Part shown: one piece after another, positions 19,335 to 28,814 of the stretch
How positions within the stretch are numbered: the stretch's first letter is position 1
Layout: every line of letters starts with the position of its first letter
NCBI RefSeq assembly: GCF_023734775.1
Contig: NZ_AP025732.1
Location: forward strand, 6,694,501-6,758,500
Source: Nostoc cf. commune SO-36
GTDB lineage: Bacteria > Cyanobacteriota > Cyanobacteriia > Cyanobacteriales > Nostocaceae
Reading direction: 5' to 3'
Length of the DNA stretch: 64,000 bases
Made by a program: the position numbers and the translations under genes
Notes under the pieces: model-generated
Seen by the model: the letters and a program-made list of their open reading frames with translations, nothing else
What the model was told of the DNA's origin: nothing
Database searches by the model: none

Positions 19335-20529
19335 TTAAAATACAGATTTGAGTACAGCGATCGCTCGAACCCACAACATAATACTAGTAGGCGCTCCAAT
19401 TAGAATACCAGCGATCGCCCAACCTCTCTGATGCGCTTTGAATTGTTCAATACTGTTCCACCGTCTACTTTTCCAAGCCCATTCATTGCCTTTTGCACCG
19501 AATGCGATCGCCAGAAACAATGAAAATTTTGGGATAAAACAGAACACTCCACACCAGACTTGATTCGACCACATCCACAACCAAGGCATGAGAAATGCGC
19601 CCCAATTCCAACCGAGAATTTCCTCTGGGACTGTTTCATTGTGATTATTTATCCCACATCCAGAATTGTTGATTATTTCTTTTAGCGGCAAAAGCTGACT
19701 CTTGTTTGCAGATTTGATAGCCAAACGAGATTTGAGAACATTCAGCGCTTCGCGGGCATCAGTAAATCGTTGTTCTGGAGCAGGTTCTATCAACTTTTGT
19801 AGCCAATTGATAAAACTGGGACTCAAGTTAACTCGGTCTGCAAATTGCAACCGCAAATCCTGCTGGGGTAAATCACAAGGGGAAGTTCCTGTTAACAAAT
19901 GAATCAGAGTCGCACCCAGTGCATAGAGGTCTGAAGCAGCAACTGCTCGACCACCAAATTGTTCCATTGGGGCATAACCATAAGTACCGACAACGGTAAA
20001 AGTAACGCCCTCTCTTGCCGCTTTATCCTGAACTGCACCAAAATCAACTAAATAAATCCGATTATCTTCGCCCCAAATTAAATTACTCGGTTTAATATCT
20101 CTATGCAACACGCCTGGATTTAACTCATGTAGATAGATGAGAATATTTAAAACCTCAACAGCAATTTTTCTAGCTTGTTTTTCACTAAAACCTTTCGCCA
20201 ATAGCAAGTTTTTCCTTGAGTGACTCACCAGGGATATATTCTTGGATTAAGGCAAACCAAAGTGTGCGATCGTCGATACAAAAATAATCTATATATCGAG
20301 GGATGCGGGGATGATTTAGCTGTTTAAGTATTTGTGCTTCCCTCTCAAAAAGTTTCAAGTCATCCCACTGGACAGTACCGCCAAAGGCTAAAAGTTTGAC
20401 TACAACGGTGGAATTTTCGCCATCAGAGGCTTGTAAATCCAATGCTAGCCAAGTTTGACGAATTCCATTGTTGCCGAGTTGGCGTTGGATTTGATAACGA
20501 TCTTGTAATATCTGTTCTGCTTGCAGCAT
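19335..20529 (-). CDS. serine/threonine protein kinase with C-terminal membrane segments (frameshifted)
   Basis: A Hanks-type kinase of 397 residues after correction. The N-terminal lobe has the glycine-rich region QIQRQLGNNGIRQTW and a lysine in VVVKLLAF. The C-lobe carries HRDIKPSNLIW, VDFGAVQD in place of DFG-A, GTYGYAPMEQF, and SDLYALGATLIHLLTG. After residue 300 two or three hydrophobic segments (WGAFLMPWLWMW; WAIAGILIGAPTSIMLW) suggest membrane anchoring. One extra base in an A run at 20187-20190 (T run on the coding strand) breaks the frame between GERF and SEKQARK. The target is unknown. Confidence 0.85.
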
Positions 20530-20636
20530 CTGACACCTGCTGACAATTTACTCTGATTCCCTTATATTCAAGGATAGTCATTATCTACAGAAATTGTGGG
20601 AGCCTGATAATTTTTTGACCAAAGAGTAGCTAAACC

Positions 20637-20798
20637 GTGAGAAAACTTAGAACACTCGATGAATTTGAAGAAGAATACTTTCGCAAGCACCCAGAACAAA
20701 TCGACGATTATTTAACCGAGATATTTCAGGAATACACAGAAAACAATGATTACGGCACGTTGTTGGCATCCTTGCGCGTCGTTGCCGGTGTATGGTAA
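20637..20798 (+). CDS. short truncated antitoxin-like protein
   Basis: A GTG-started frame of 53 residues, MRKLRTLDEFEEEYFRKHPE and onward, ending in LLASLRVVAGVW. It resembles the N-terminal part of HigA-type addiction antidote proteins, in which an acidic helical start is followed by LALRxVAxAxG and an HTH domain. The HTH is missing and no frameshift was found that restores it, so it is probably a remnant. No toxin gene is adjacent. Family assignment is by recollected pattern only. Confidence 0.45.
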   Translation: MRKLRTLDEFEEEYFRKHPEQIDDYLTEIFQEYTENNDYGTLLASLRVVAGVW

Positions 20799-20826
20799 AT
20801 TAGTGATATAGGCGTTTTTGCTGATT

Positions 20827-21888
20827 CTACAGATAATTTTTGCGATAGTAAGCTTGATATTGGGCAGACAGTAAAGGTTCCCACCAATCACGATGATTGA
20901 GATACCATTCAACTGTTAAACGCAAACCCTCAGCAATTGTTACTGAAGGTGTCCAACCAAGTTGAGTTTTAATTTTGTTCGCATTAATTGCATATCTCCG
21001 GTCATGTCCCTGTCTATCCTTAACAAAAGTAATCAACTGCTCTGCTGGACGCACTGGTAAATCAGGTGCTAATTCATCCATCATTTGACACAAAAGTTGG
21101 ACGAGGTTAATATTTTCCACCTCGTTATTGCCACCAATGTTATACGTTTCCCCTGGTTGACCGTGATTGATTACCACATCTAAAGCACGGCAATGATCGC
21201 CTACATAAAGCCAATCCCGTACATTTTTACCATCACCATAAACAGGTAATGGCTTACCTATCAAAGTGTTGATGCACATCAAGGGAATTAGCTTTTCGGG
21301 GAACTGATAAGGGCCGTAATTATTAGAGCAATTTGTGATAATGGTTGGAAGTTCATAAGTATGATAATAAGCACGGACTAAATGATCGCTACCGGCTTTT
21401 GAGGCTGAATAGGGACTATTGGGAGCGTAAGGTGTAGTTTCACAAAAAGCTGCATCATCTGCGCCCAAGCTACCGTAAACTTCATCTGTAGAAACGTGTA
21501 GGAAACGATAATCAGATGGCTTGTCTTTTGCTTCCCAATGTTGTCGAAAAGCTTCTAGCAGGGTGAAAGTTCCCACTACATTAGTTTGTACAAAAGCAGC
21601 CGGCCCAAGAATTGAACGATCAACATGAGATTCAGCAGCAAAATGGGCGATGGTATCAATATTTTCGGTTGAAAATAACTCATCTATGATGGTGCGATCG
21701 CAAATATCCCCTTCTACAAACCGAAAATTCTCTCTTCCCTCAACCAGCGCCAAATTGAGACGATTTCCCGCGTAGGTAAGCGCATCCAACACCACCACCT
21801 GATCATCTGGATAAACCTGACACCAGTGATGCACAAAATTCGCCCCAATAAACCCTGCACCCCCAGTAACTAATAACCGCCGACTCAT
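20827..21888 (-). CDS. rfbB: dTDP-glucose 4,6-dehydratase
   Basis: Converts dTDP-glucose to dTDP-4-keto-6-deoxyglucose, the first committed step to dTDP-rhamnose and other deoxysugars. Its 353 residues match the family. The NAD-binding GGAGFIGANFVHHW is at 7-20, the catalytic STDEVYGSLG region follows, YSASKAGSD holds the YxxxK pair, and NCSNNYGPYQFPEKLIP and GDGKNVRDWLYVGDH are RmlB hallmarks. It lies 78 bases from the glycosyltransferase on the same strand, which is transcribed first. Confidence 0.93.
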   Translation of the reverse strand: MSRRLLVTGGAGFIGANFVHHWCQVYPDDQVVVLDALTYAGNRLNLALVEGRENFRFVEGDICDRTIIDELFSTENIDTIAHFAAESHVDRSILGPAAFVQTNVVGTFTLLEAFRQHWEAKDKPSDYRFLHVSTDEVYGSLGADDAAFCETTPYAPNSPYSASKAGSDHLVRAYYHTYELPTIITNCSNNYGPYQFPEKLIPLMCINTLIGKPLPVYGDGKNVRDWLYVGDHCRALDVVINHGQPGETYNIGGNNEVENINLVQLLCQMMDELAPDLPVRPAEQLITFVKDRQGHDRRYAINANKIKTQLGWTPSVTIAEGLRLTVEWYLNHRDWWEPLLSAQYQAYYRKNYL

Positions 21889-21966
21889 TCTATTTCCTCT
21901 CTTCTCTCTGTGATCTCTGCGCCTCTGCGGTAGCCTACGGCAAGCCTCTACGCGTCTACGTTTCTA

Positions 21967-22962
21967 TTACTTAAAATATTTCTTCCTCAGCTTCCCATAT
22001 ATCCTCTGAGCAAGTAATTTCGCCATCCGTATTTTCGTCAAACTCTTAATATTAGATGGCTGCTGAATCTTGTGATCAAAAAACTCATTTAACTCATCCA
22101 GAATAACTTGGAAACGCTTAATAATATTTTCAGTCCGATATTCAGCCAAAAACCCTTCAGACAAACTAAAAGCTACTGAAGAATCAATCACTTTGAGAAC
22201 ACGTTGGACATCATATTCTTGAGAATATCCAGCAATCTTATAGCAATTAAATCCAGGATCTAAGTAATCAGCTAGTCCACCATTGACACTAGAAAATACT
22301 TGACAACCGCAGGCAAGAGCTTCCATTGGTTGTAAACCAAATCCTTCGCTAACACGCTGTTGCGCCCAGTACTCAGCCGAATCATATAGGTAAACCTTAG
22401 CTCGGTTGAATAGTCCAGGTAAATCCTCTATGTATGAATCGACAACCAATACTTTACAACGTTTTTGCAACGCTGGAATCAATTCTCTCATTAAATATTC
22501 AGAAGACTTGCGAGCCTGAACTAAAACATCAATATCCCGTTCCTGCTCTAAATTTTGAAATTCATCAGAAATTTGATTGGGCAAATAATAAATCAAAGAA
22601 TTGGGTGATTTTTCTCCCCAGTATCCCATTGTGTAACGGCTAACAGTGATAATCGGAATACTCGCAGGTAGTCTAAATGGATAACCTGCACTGTGTGCAT
22701 GGTAAACCACATTGTATTGCTTAAGTTTAGCCACGAGTTGAGCTACATCAAATCCCCAACTGATGACAAAAATTACATCATTTAAATTTTTCTCTTTTAG
22801 CAAATCATCAAGAAAAAGTTTATCTTTTTCCCGTTGACGGTAAGTTACAACATCAGCACTACAAAACTGCTGAACCAGATTAAGGGCTTTTAACTCAGCC
22901 CAAAGACCACCACAAGCAAATTTGCCATCTGTACCGGGGAGTAAGAAGTAAAGTTTTCTCAT
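21967..22962 (-). CDS. glycosyltransferase, GT4-like
   Basis: A 331-residue protein with a GT-B C-terminal half: VSEGFGLQPMEALACGCQVF is the conserved EGFGLxxxEAxACGxPV donor-site motif, followed by VNGGLADYLDPG. The N-terminal part starts at MRKLYFLLPGTDGKFACGG, a substrate-domain loop. It is cytoplasmic or membrane-associated and probably adds a sugar to a surface polysaccharide or lipid-linked glycan. It lies upstream of rfbB with the same orientation. Donor and acceptor are unknown. Confidence 0.8.
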   Translation of the reverse strand: MRKLYFLLPGTDGKFACGGLWAELKALNLVQQFCSADVVTYRQREKDKLFLDDLLKEKNLNDVIFVISWGFDVAQLVAKLKQYNVVYHAHSAGYPFRLPASIPIITVSRYTMGYWGEKSPNSLIYYLPNQISDEFQNLEQERDIDVLVQARKSSEYLMRELIPALQKRCKVLVVDSYIEDLPGLFNRAKVYLYDSAEYWAQQRVSEGFGLQPMEALACGCQVFSSVNGGLADYLDPGFNCYKIAGYSQEYDVQRVLKVIDSSVAFSLSEGFLAEYRTENIIKRFQVILDELNEFFDHKIQQPSNIKSLTKIRMAKLLAQRIYGKLRKKYFK

Positions 22963-23046
22963 AATTTTTTTATCGGAGTGGGAAATGGTAAAGCAGGGGT
23001 AGATGAAGGGGCAATATCTTCTTCATCCTCCTCATTCGTCTTATTC

Positions 23047-23747
23047 CTACTCTTGCCAGGCCACTTTAACAAAATGTGCCTCACGCCCCCAAACGTCGCG
23101 TGTACGGGTAATATTCTCAATTGCTAGGTTAAAAGGAATTGCAGTTGTTAGATAACGCTGTGCCACAGAACCTAAATCAGGTGCAAGTTCTGCGGCTGTT
23201 GTGCTGCTAACCCCAAACCTATAAGTTGCTCAATTGGTCGAAATGGTAACAACAGATGTACACCCACAGCTAGTCCAGCTGTTAAGAGCATCGCTACTGA
23301 TAAATTTGTGCCACAACGAGGATGTACAGCCAAATCCCATTCTCCACTAGTGATGCGATGTCGAGCAAGTGCGATCGCACGCCGCAAATCACTAATATTT
23401 ACCTCACCATAGAGGTAGAATCCTTGCTCGGTTGACAAACCGCCTAATAGCTCATCATCTAGTTGAACGTTAGTGGCTTCTCCTGTGGCAGGATAGGCAC
23501 TTTTTGATTCGCTAAGAACCCAAACAGTGGCATGCTCTAAAGCGTGAACCTGCCGCAGCATCAAAATTTCTTTCAACCCTGGAATAAACGATAGCTGTCT
23601 GAGTAAGTCGGCATCTTGTGTGGGTTGCGGAAAGTCTGAAAATCGACCTTCAAGACTCGGAACTTTCTCAGATACAGGTGACGTAAAACCAAAGTTAAAA
23701 AATTCAAAGGGAGACGAAGTACCTTGAGAAGAAGCGGAAGTATTCAT
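23047..23747 (-). CDS. DUF6391-type cyanobacterial protein (frameshifted)
   Basis: A conserved cyanobacterial protein of unknown function, 233 residues after correction. Residues 50-150 carry the most distinctive sequence (LKEILMLRQVHALEHATVWV and HPRCGTNLSVAMLL), followed by a hydrophobic stretch, TAGLAVGVHLLLPF. One base is missing from a C run at 23211-23214. Without it the protein ends at 23172 with an artificial tail. With it the frame continues through TRDVWGREAHFVKVAWQE to a TAG at 23047. The DUF name is from memory of the HALEHATVW pattern. Confidence 0.65.
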
Positions 23748-24116
23748 TGGAACACTGCTCCCAAAGCTGATGGGGTAATATAGATTTCTTTCAAATGTAA
23801 CGCTTGCACCACTGGATTGTTGCTAATTTTTGTAGATGATTGTTGAGTTGGGGCATTGGGCATTGGGTATGGGGCATTGTAGATGCTTCTCCCCAGTCCC
23901 CAATCCCCAGTCCCCAAATAAATTCTGAATTTTGAGTTTCCGAGTCCGAGGGTCAGCTGGCTCCACTAACATAAACTCCGGCTGAGTGAAGGACTCGGAA
24001 CTTTTGGTAGAGTGTTCGCACTGAAAACTTAGGCGTGAAAAGGGGAACAATCAGTAAACCTCAAAATTGGCTTACCATACCAGGACAGAGCAATTACGTT
24101 GCTAATAGTAAATTGC
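23748..24116. other. gap with heptamer repeats
   Basis: GGGCATTGGGCATTGGG at about 23852-23868 and CCCCAGTCCCCAATCCCC at about 23893-23912 are low-complexity repeats. A minus-strand frame at 23823-24050 reads partly as plausible protein but runs into these repeats and is not called. No RNA gene was seen. Confidence 0.4.
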
Positions 24117-24380
24117 TTATTCGATCTGGTTAGGCAGAGTACAGCAATTGACATCATTCAAACAGACTTTGCCCCACTGTAAAGCCCAGCGGACAAGGGC
24201 TACCCGATTTTCTGTCTCAGTTTTGGTAAGAATATTACTGATATGGTTATCAACTGTACGCTTGCTAATCTCCAGTTTTCCTGCAATCTCTTGGTTAGTT
24301 AAGCCAGCGGCTACTAAGTCGATAATTTGCAGTTCTCTGTCTGACAGACTAACGGGGGTCTCAGACTTGCCACCAGCCAT
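24117..24380 (-). CDS. pedR: small LuxR-type HTH regulator, PedR-like
   Basis: An 87-residue DNA-binding protein that is almost only a GerE/LuxR helix-turn-helix domain (LSDRELQIIDLVAAGLTNQE, then KLEISKRTVDNHISNILTKT), without a receiver. In Synechocystis, PedR (Ssl0564) is a similarly small regulator that senses photosynthetic electron transport through thioredoxin and a C-terminal cysteine. Here cysteines lie at 73, 79 and 80, consistent with such a switch. The PedR name is inferred from size, domain and cysteine placement. The neighbours give no further clue. Confidence 0.7.
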   Translation of the reverse strand: MAGGKSETPVSLSDRELQIIDLVAAGLTNQEIAGKLEISKRTVDNHISNILTKTETENRVALVRWALQWGKVCLNDVNCCTLPNQIE

Positions 24381-24742
24381 GACTATTTCTATCCTCCCTT
24401 GGTATATGTACTTAATCGCTCTTTCTAATTCTAGAAGATTCTTTTCTTGGTAGGGGTTTCAAGTGTTGGCAGTAATGTGATTGTCAATATTTTCTTTGGA
24501 TTTCAAGTTGGCATCAATAATAAACTATCCAGTGTTTAAAGTAGTAAATATAGCTCAATATAACAAATGTGTCGTCTAAGCACTTAGCTAAAGTCAGCAA
24601 AAATTAGAAGCATACATATTATATAAGTAGTAAAAAATGCCATTTAATTCTATGAAGGACTGGCGACAGATAAGCAGAAATTGCTGTAGATTTTATACTG
24701 TAAATTCCTAATTCCAAATCGAAATCTAAAACTGAAAATGAG
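24381..24742. other. gap between divergent regulator and sugar kinase genes
   Basis: About 360 AT-rich bases between the divergent PedR-like gene and the PfkB kinase gene. Both promoters must lie here. No specific operator or RNA structure was recognised. Confidence 0.4.
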
Positions 24743-25720
24743 ATGAGCAATCCTCGTGTTTTATGCCTTGGTGAAATTTTGTTTGATTGTTTAGCCGATC
24801 AATTAGGGCTAAAGCTGGAAGAAGTGAAATCTTGGACTCCCTATCCAGGAGGGGCACCAGCTAACGTAGCCTGTGCTTTAGTCAAGCTAGGTACCTCAGC
24901 AGGATTTATCGGAGCCGTTGGCGAAGATGAACCAGGGAATGAATTGGTCAAGCTATTACAAGATGTAGGTGTAGAGACGACGGGAGTACAACGCCATCCC
25001 ACAGCACCAACGCGGCAAGTTTATGTTACACGAGATATGGCTGGCGATCGCACCTTCGCCGGATTTGGTCAGTATGATACCGCAGAATTTGCCGATACTC
25101 ACCTGCAAGCAAAACAATTGCCAAGTTCGCTCTTTCAAGAGGCAGATTTTCTGGTTTTGGGTACTTTGGAATTAGCTTATCCTGAAAGTGAAAAAGCAAT
25201 TCACCGCGCTCTAGAGTTAGCAGAAAATTACGACTTGAAGATTGTGCTGGATGTCAACTGGCGTCCTGTATTTTGGGATGAGCCAAATATCGCCCATCAA
25301 AAAATTCCAGAATTATTTAAGCGAGTTGATTTCCTTAAACTTTCCAAAGAAGAAGCTGAATGGCTATTTGAAACCGCAGACCCCGGAGCCATCACTTATC
25401 GTCTAGCTTCAATTGAAGGAGTATTAGTGACAGATGGAGAAAACGGTTGTACCTATTGTCTGGGTGAAAACGAAGGCAAATTACCCTCGTTTTCCATCCC
25501 TGTTGTTGATACAACTGGTGCAGGAGATAGCTTTTTGGCAGGATTCATCCATCAATTGAGTCAGCACGGCATTCACAGCTTGCGGGATGCAGAAACAGCA
25601 AAACGTATTGTCACTTATGCCAGTGCTGTTGGAGCGTTGACTACCATTAAAGCAGGTGCGATCGCTTCTCAACCGACTGCTGCTGAAGTCGAAGCTTTTC
25701 TCGCCACACATCAACTCTAG
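24743..25720 (+). CDS. PfkB-family sugar kinase, probable fructokinase
   Basis: A 325-residue ribokinase-like enzyme that phosphorylates a sugar with ATP. Signature 1 is PYPGGAPANVACALVKLG (about 35-52) and signature 2 is DTTGAGDSFLAGFIHQL (about 257-273), which holds the catalytic Asp and anion hole. The N-terminus RVLCLGEILFDCL is typical of fructokinases. A sucrose-related role is plausible because spp lies elsewhere in the window, but they are not linked. The start ATG at 24743 is in the normal family position. Confidence 0.87.
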   Translation: MSNPRVLCLGEILFDCLADQLGLKLEEVKSWTPYPGGAPANVACALVKLGTSAGFIGAVGEDEPGNELVKLLQDVGVETTGVQRHPTAPTRQVYVTRDMAGDRTFAGFGQYDTAEFADTHLQAKQLPSSLFQEADFLVLGTLELAYPESEKAIHRALELAENYDLKIVLDVNWRPVFWDEPNIAHQKIPELFKRVDFLKLSKEEAEWLFETADPGAITYRLASIEGVLVTDGENGCTYCLGENEGKLPSFSIPVVDTTGAGDSFLAGFIHQLSQHGIHSLRDAETAKRIVTYASAVGALTTIKAGAIASQPTAAEVEAFLATHQL

Positions 25721-26370
25721 GAATTAACATAAGCCACTGGGATATCAGCCACCACAGGCTGATACTTCCGGCTAGAAAATGGACGAAAATCGTCATCCCA
25801 TTCTGCTTATTAAATAGTTTTAAAACCCTAAGAGAAACACTTTTGCACTGGGTGTAAATGCTTCAGCCAGAAGCAAGGAACATAATATTTTTGCATACGC
25901 CCTCTGGGAAATTTAGTTTGGAGCCGTTATTAAGCTTCAGAAAATAATATATTAATTTTTAATACAATAAATTAGTTTTATAAATATCAATTTTATTTAG
26001 TTTTATCATAGGTCTAACAGAAGTTATTGGCAACCTTTGATAATGATTCAAGGTTAGTCGCTTTAGGGCATGAAGCACAGGGGAAAAAGTTTAAACATTT
26101 TGCCTGTAGTCGTGAAACTTGTCGCAAAAACTCAGATTCAACTTTAAGACGAGATTGTAATGCATAGGTTCTGCAACCTTTGCACCGCAAAAAATGATAG
26201 AGTTTTATTTCTTAAACCTTCTGACTTTAAAGAGCAGAGGAAGAGAAAGACATTTTCATACTTGGCGGTGAAACTTATTTCATTGGGACTGTCTTCTGGC
26301 TTAACTAGCACGTCATTGATCTCCAAAATCTGACAATAAAAATTTTAATAGAAATATTGGGGCTGTATAC
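25721..26370. other. 650-base gap without a recognised gene
   Basis: A small hairpin (TATCAGCC...GGCTGATA, about 25743-25764) lies just after the sugar kinase gene but has no T run. The rest is AT-rich. A 60-codon minus-strand frame at 26144-26326 has no ribosome site or recognisable motif. Confidence 0.4.
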
Positions 26371-27501
26371 ATGACTTCCAGCATTCCAAAAGATATCAAA
26401 ATACATACTCCTTTAGTAGGAGATGTGAATAATAAAAGTCGAATTACTTACCAAGCGAGTCGCACAGCGATCGCTGGATTCAATGGAATCGTAATGGCAG
26501 AGGCAGAGGCTTATATCAATGGGCTAAAAATCCCCGATCCTCTGCTTAAAATCCTTTTAAATCTATCTATCCAAATCAGTTACAAGTATTTTCCTTCTCT
26601 TTTAGTTCCCTATGAATGGCTGTTACAAGAAAGCGATCGCCTTGCAGAAGGATCACACGAATTAATGAAGGTTCAATACAACCTACCAGAAGAAATGTTC
26701 AGTCTGATGTTGAAAGAGACAGAACTTTTATATCCCAAATACAGTATGGCTTTATGGGAGAAAGGAGCATCTAACCTTGAGCAAGCTCAAATGGATATGC
26801 TCGACGATTTAATTGCAAAAGCAGGCATTGAAGATGGAGACGAAATTTTAGATTTGGGATGCGGTTGGGGTTCTGCATCAAATTACATTCTTTCCCGGTT
26901 TCCGCGTGTGAAAGTAACGGCTGTTAATTTGAGCCATCAACAATGCGAATATATACGGAAGAAAATGCTAGATCCTAGGAGTTACCTTAGTTCAGATAGA
27001 TTCACTCTATATGAAGAAGACTTTAATGATATTAATTTGGAGACTAAGTTTGATAAAATTATGACGATTGGGGTGTTTGAACATGTAGGTAATTTAACAA
27101 AATCATTCTCAAAGCTGGCTTCTATCCTCAAAGATGATGGTAAGGTTTTAATTCACATTATCACAACCAAACTACCTTACAATATAAGCCATCCTTTTAT
27201 CAATAAATATATTTTCCCCAATATGCGGGTGTGGAATTATGATGTTATATCAAAGATTAATACAGACCTAAAAACCATTAATCAATGGTATTTAAATGGT
27301 GCTAATTACTCAAATACCCTCAGAAATTGGTTGATAAATTTTGATCAAAATCAAGCAAAAATCAAAGATTTAAATTATGGCATGAACTATGGCAAGTTCT
27401 GCCGGATGTGGAGACTTTATTTGCTCTTGTGCATAATGTATTTTGACGGTTGTAATGGTGAGATTCTTGGTAACGGTCAATATTTGTTAGGGAAGTCCTA
27501 A
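26371..27501 (+). CDS. SAM-dependent methyltransferase, cyclopropane-fatty-acid-synthase family
   Basis: A 376-residue class I methyltransferase. The SAM-binding motif I is ILDLGCGWGSASNYIL (about 166-181). MTIGVFEHVGNLTKSFSKL matches the CFA synthase motif EHVG. The N-terminal 100 residues are the helical region seen in the CFA/coclaurine N-methyltransferase group, including YPKYSMALWEKGASNLEQAQ, the substrate-site region. It could act on lipids or small amines; sequence alone cannot decide. The stop is four bases from the stop of the convergent deacetylase gene. Confidence 0.82.
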   Translation: MTSSIPKDIKIHTPLVGDVNNKSRITYQASRTAIAGFNGIVMAEAEAYINGLKIPDPLLKILLNLSIQISYKYFPSLLVPYEWLLQESDRLAEGSHELMKVQYNLPEEMFSLMLKETELLYPKYSMALWEKGASNLEQAQMDMLDDLIAKAGIEDGDEILDLGCGWGSASNYILSRFPRVKVTAVNLSHQQCEYIRKKMLDPRSYLSSDRFTLYEEDFNDINLETKFDKIMTIGVFEHVGNLTKSFSKLASILKDDGKVLIHIITTKLPYNISHPFINKYIFPNMRVWNYDVISKINTDLKTINQWYLNGANYSNTLRNWLINFDQNQAKIKDLNYGMNYGKFCRMWRLYLLLCIMYFDGCNGEILGNGQYLLGKS

Positions 27502-27505
27502 TAAT

Positions 27506-28213
27506 TTAGCGATCGCCTAATCTATCGAGAGCAATCCTCCGCTCCTTAACTTGCTGCCATAGAGTATCAACAGTTACAAACTCATAACCTTGTTGTAGCA
27601 GTTGCGGAATGAGAATTTTAATTGTGGCAGCAACATCTTCTCCACCGCAAGTACCATCATGCAAAACAATTATTGAACCATTTTTGACCTGCTGCATAAT
27701 TCGCTGTACCACGGTGGTGACACCTGGACGCACCCAGTCTTCTGGTACAACGCTCCACATAACTGGGCGGTAATTCCACTGAAAAAACAATTTTAAAGTA
27801 GCAGGTGTAAATAAACCATTGGGGGGACGGACATCTCGCACTTGTTCAGGTTGCAGGTTGCAGGCATTGTAAATGGCAGCTTGGGTTTTTTCTAAACTAT
27901 CCTTCAAGTCATTTGGGGAAAGTATGGGAAAAGAGCGATGATCGTAACCATGCAATCCGATCCAGTGTCCGCGATCGCTAACGGCTTTGGCAATGTCTGG
28001 TGAACGGTTAACGCAAACACCCAACCAAAAAAAACTTGCTGTAATGTTGTAATGGTCTAACACTGCCAAGACTTCGGGTGTGTATTGAGGATGAGGCCCA
28101 TCATCGAATGTGAGTGCGATCGCTTTAGTATGAGAATTTCCAGCCCAAAGGCAGTTGGGAAAACTGGGCCGGAGAATGCTGTAAAAAATTGGAAACAGGG
28201 GAGCTAGTTGCAT
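27506..28213 (-). CDS. polysaccharide deacetylase (NodB domain)
   Basis: A carbohydrate esterase family 4 enzyme that removes N- or O-acetyl groups from peptidoglycan or polysaccharide. It has 235 residues. ALTFDDGPHPQYTPEVL holds the metal and catalytic Asp pair, HGYDHRSF the metal-binding histidines, RPPNGLF motif 3, and IIVLHDG motif 5. The ATG at 28213 (MQLAPLFPIFYSILRP) is preferred. The frame is open further up to 28411, but that part encodes cysteine- and arginine-rich text derived from a dispersed repeat. The N-terminal hydrophobic residues may be a signal or anchor. Confidence 0.83.
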   Translation of the reverse strand: MQLAPLFPIFYSILRPSFPNCLWAGNSHTKAIALTFDDGPHPQYTPEVLAVLDHYNITASFFWLGVCVNRSPDIAKAVSDRGHWIGLHGYDHRSFPILSPNDLKDSLEKTQAAIYNACNLQPEQVRDVRPPNGLFTPATLKLFFQWNYRPVMWSVVPEDWVRPGVTTVVQRIMQQVKNGSIIVLHDGTCGGEDVAATIKILIPQLLQQGYEFVTVDTLWQQVKERRIALDRLGDR

Positions 28214-28564
28214 TTTGCGTTTATCTGCTGACAACTTTTTGTAGGTGTTGCTTGCGAAACTGCGACACCGAATAGCCCGTCGTAGACATCGCACCGCATA
28301 TATACAATGCCTCAATATTTTAGCCAAATTATCAGAACACGAAACTTCGTGCTTATAACTTGAAATCTTAAGCAATATCAAGAAAATTGTAGCGACTGTC
28401 TTAAAAGTCAAGCGATCGTTAGCAAAAAACCGTGACTCTAAACATTGACGTGGATTAATTAACAGTTCTGTTTCTAATCCTCCTGTTGCCTCTAAGACGA
28501 TGAGTTTGATTAAAACTCCATCCCTATTGAAATTGAAAGATGCTTACAAAGACCTTTATCAAAG

Positions 28565-28762
28565 CAGAATTCAGGAGTCAGGAGCCAGAATGGGCTAAAC
28601 GCCCCGCTATCGCTAACAGAATTGAATTCTGTGCGAGTGGCGAATGAATAAAGGGCGTTTTTGCACCCCCGCTAAATTAAAAATTTAGTGGTCTACAATT
28701 AGTGGCGGGTCTGAATCCCTCACTTTCTTGTTCTGACTCCTGAATTCTGACTTCTGGATTCT
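28565..28762. mobile_element. MITE-like dispersed element (copy 1 of 3), CAGAATTCAGGAGTCAGGAG ends
   Basis: It begins CAGAATTCAGGAGTCAGGAG and ends with the inverted form TTCTGACTCCTGAATTCTGA. Similar elements lie at 35782-36060 and 45563-45945. There is no protein. Together with the repeat-derived stretch 28214-28564 it fills the gap before the terminator. Confidence 0.7.
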
Positions 28763-28766
28763 TCTT

Positions 28767-28801
28767 CAAAAAAACCTCTCTCAGAAGCAAAGAGAGGTTT
28801 T
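28767..28801 (-). terminator. intrinsic terminator of the 584-residue protein gene
   Basis: Arms AAACCTCTCT (28772-28781) and AGAGAGGTTT (28791-28800) form a stem. On the minus strand it is followed by a run of about seven T. It lies 14 bases past the stop at 28815. Confidence 0.85.
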
Positions 28802-28814
28802 GAAACTAACTTTT

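Noticed and set aside
23823..24050. Minus-strand frame of 75 codons
   Set aside because: The C-terminal half is translated heptamer repeat and the N-terminal half has no recognisable family.
26144..26326. Minus-strand frame of 60 codons
   Set aside because: No ribosome site, no recognisable motif, and it lies in an AT-rich gap.
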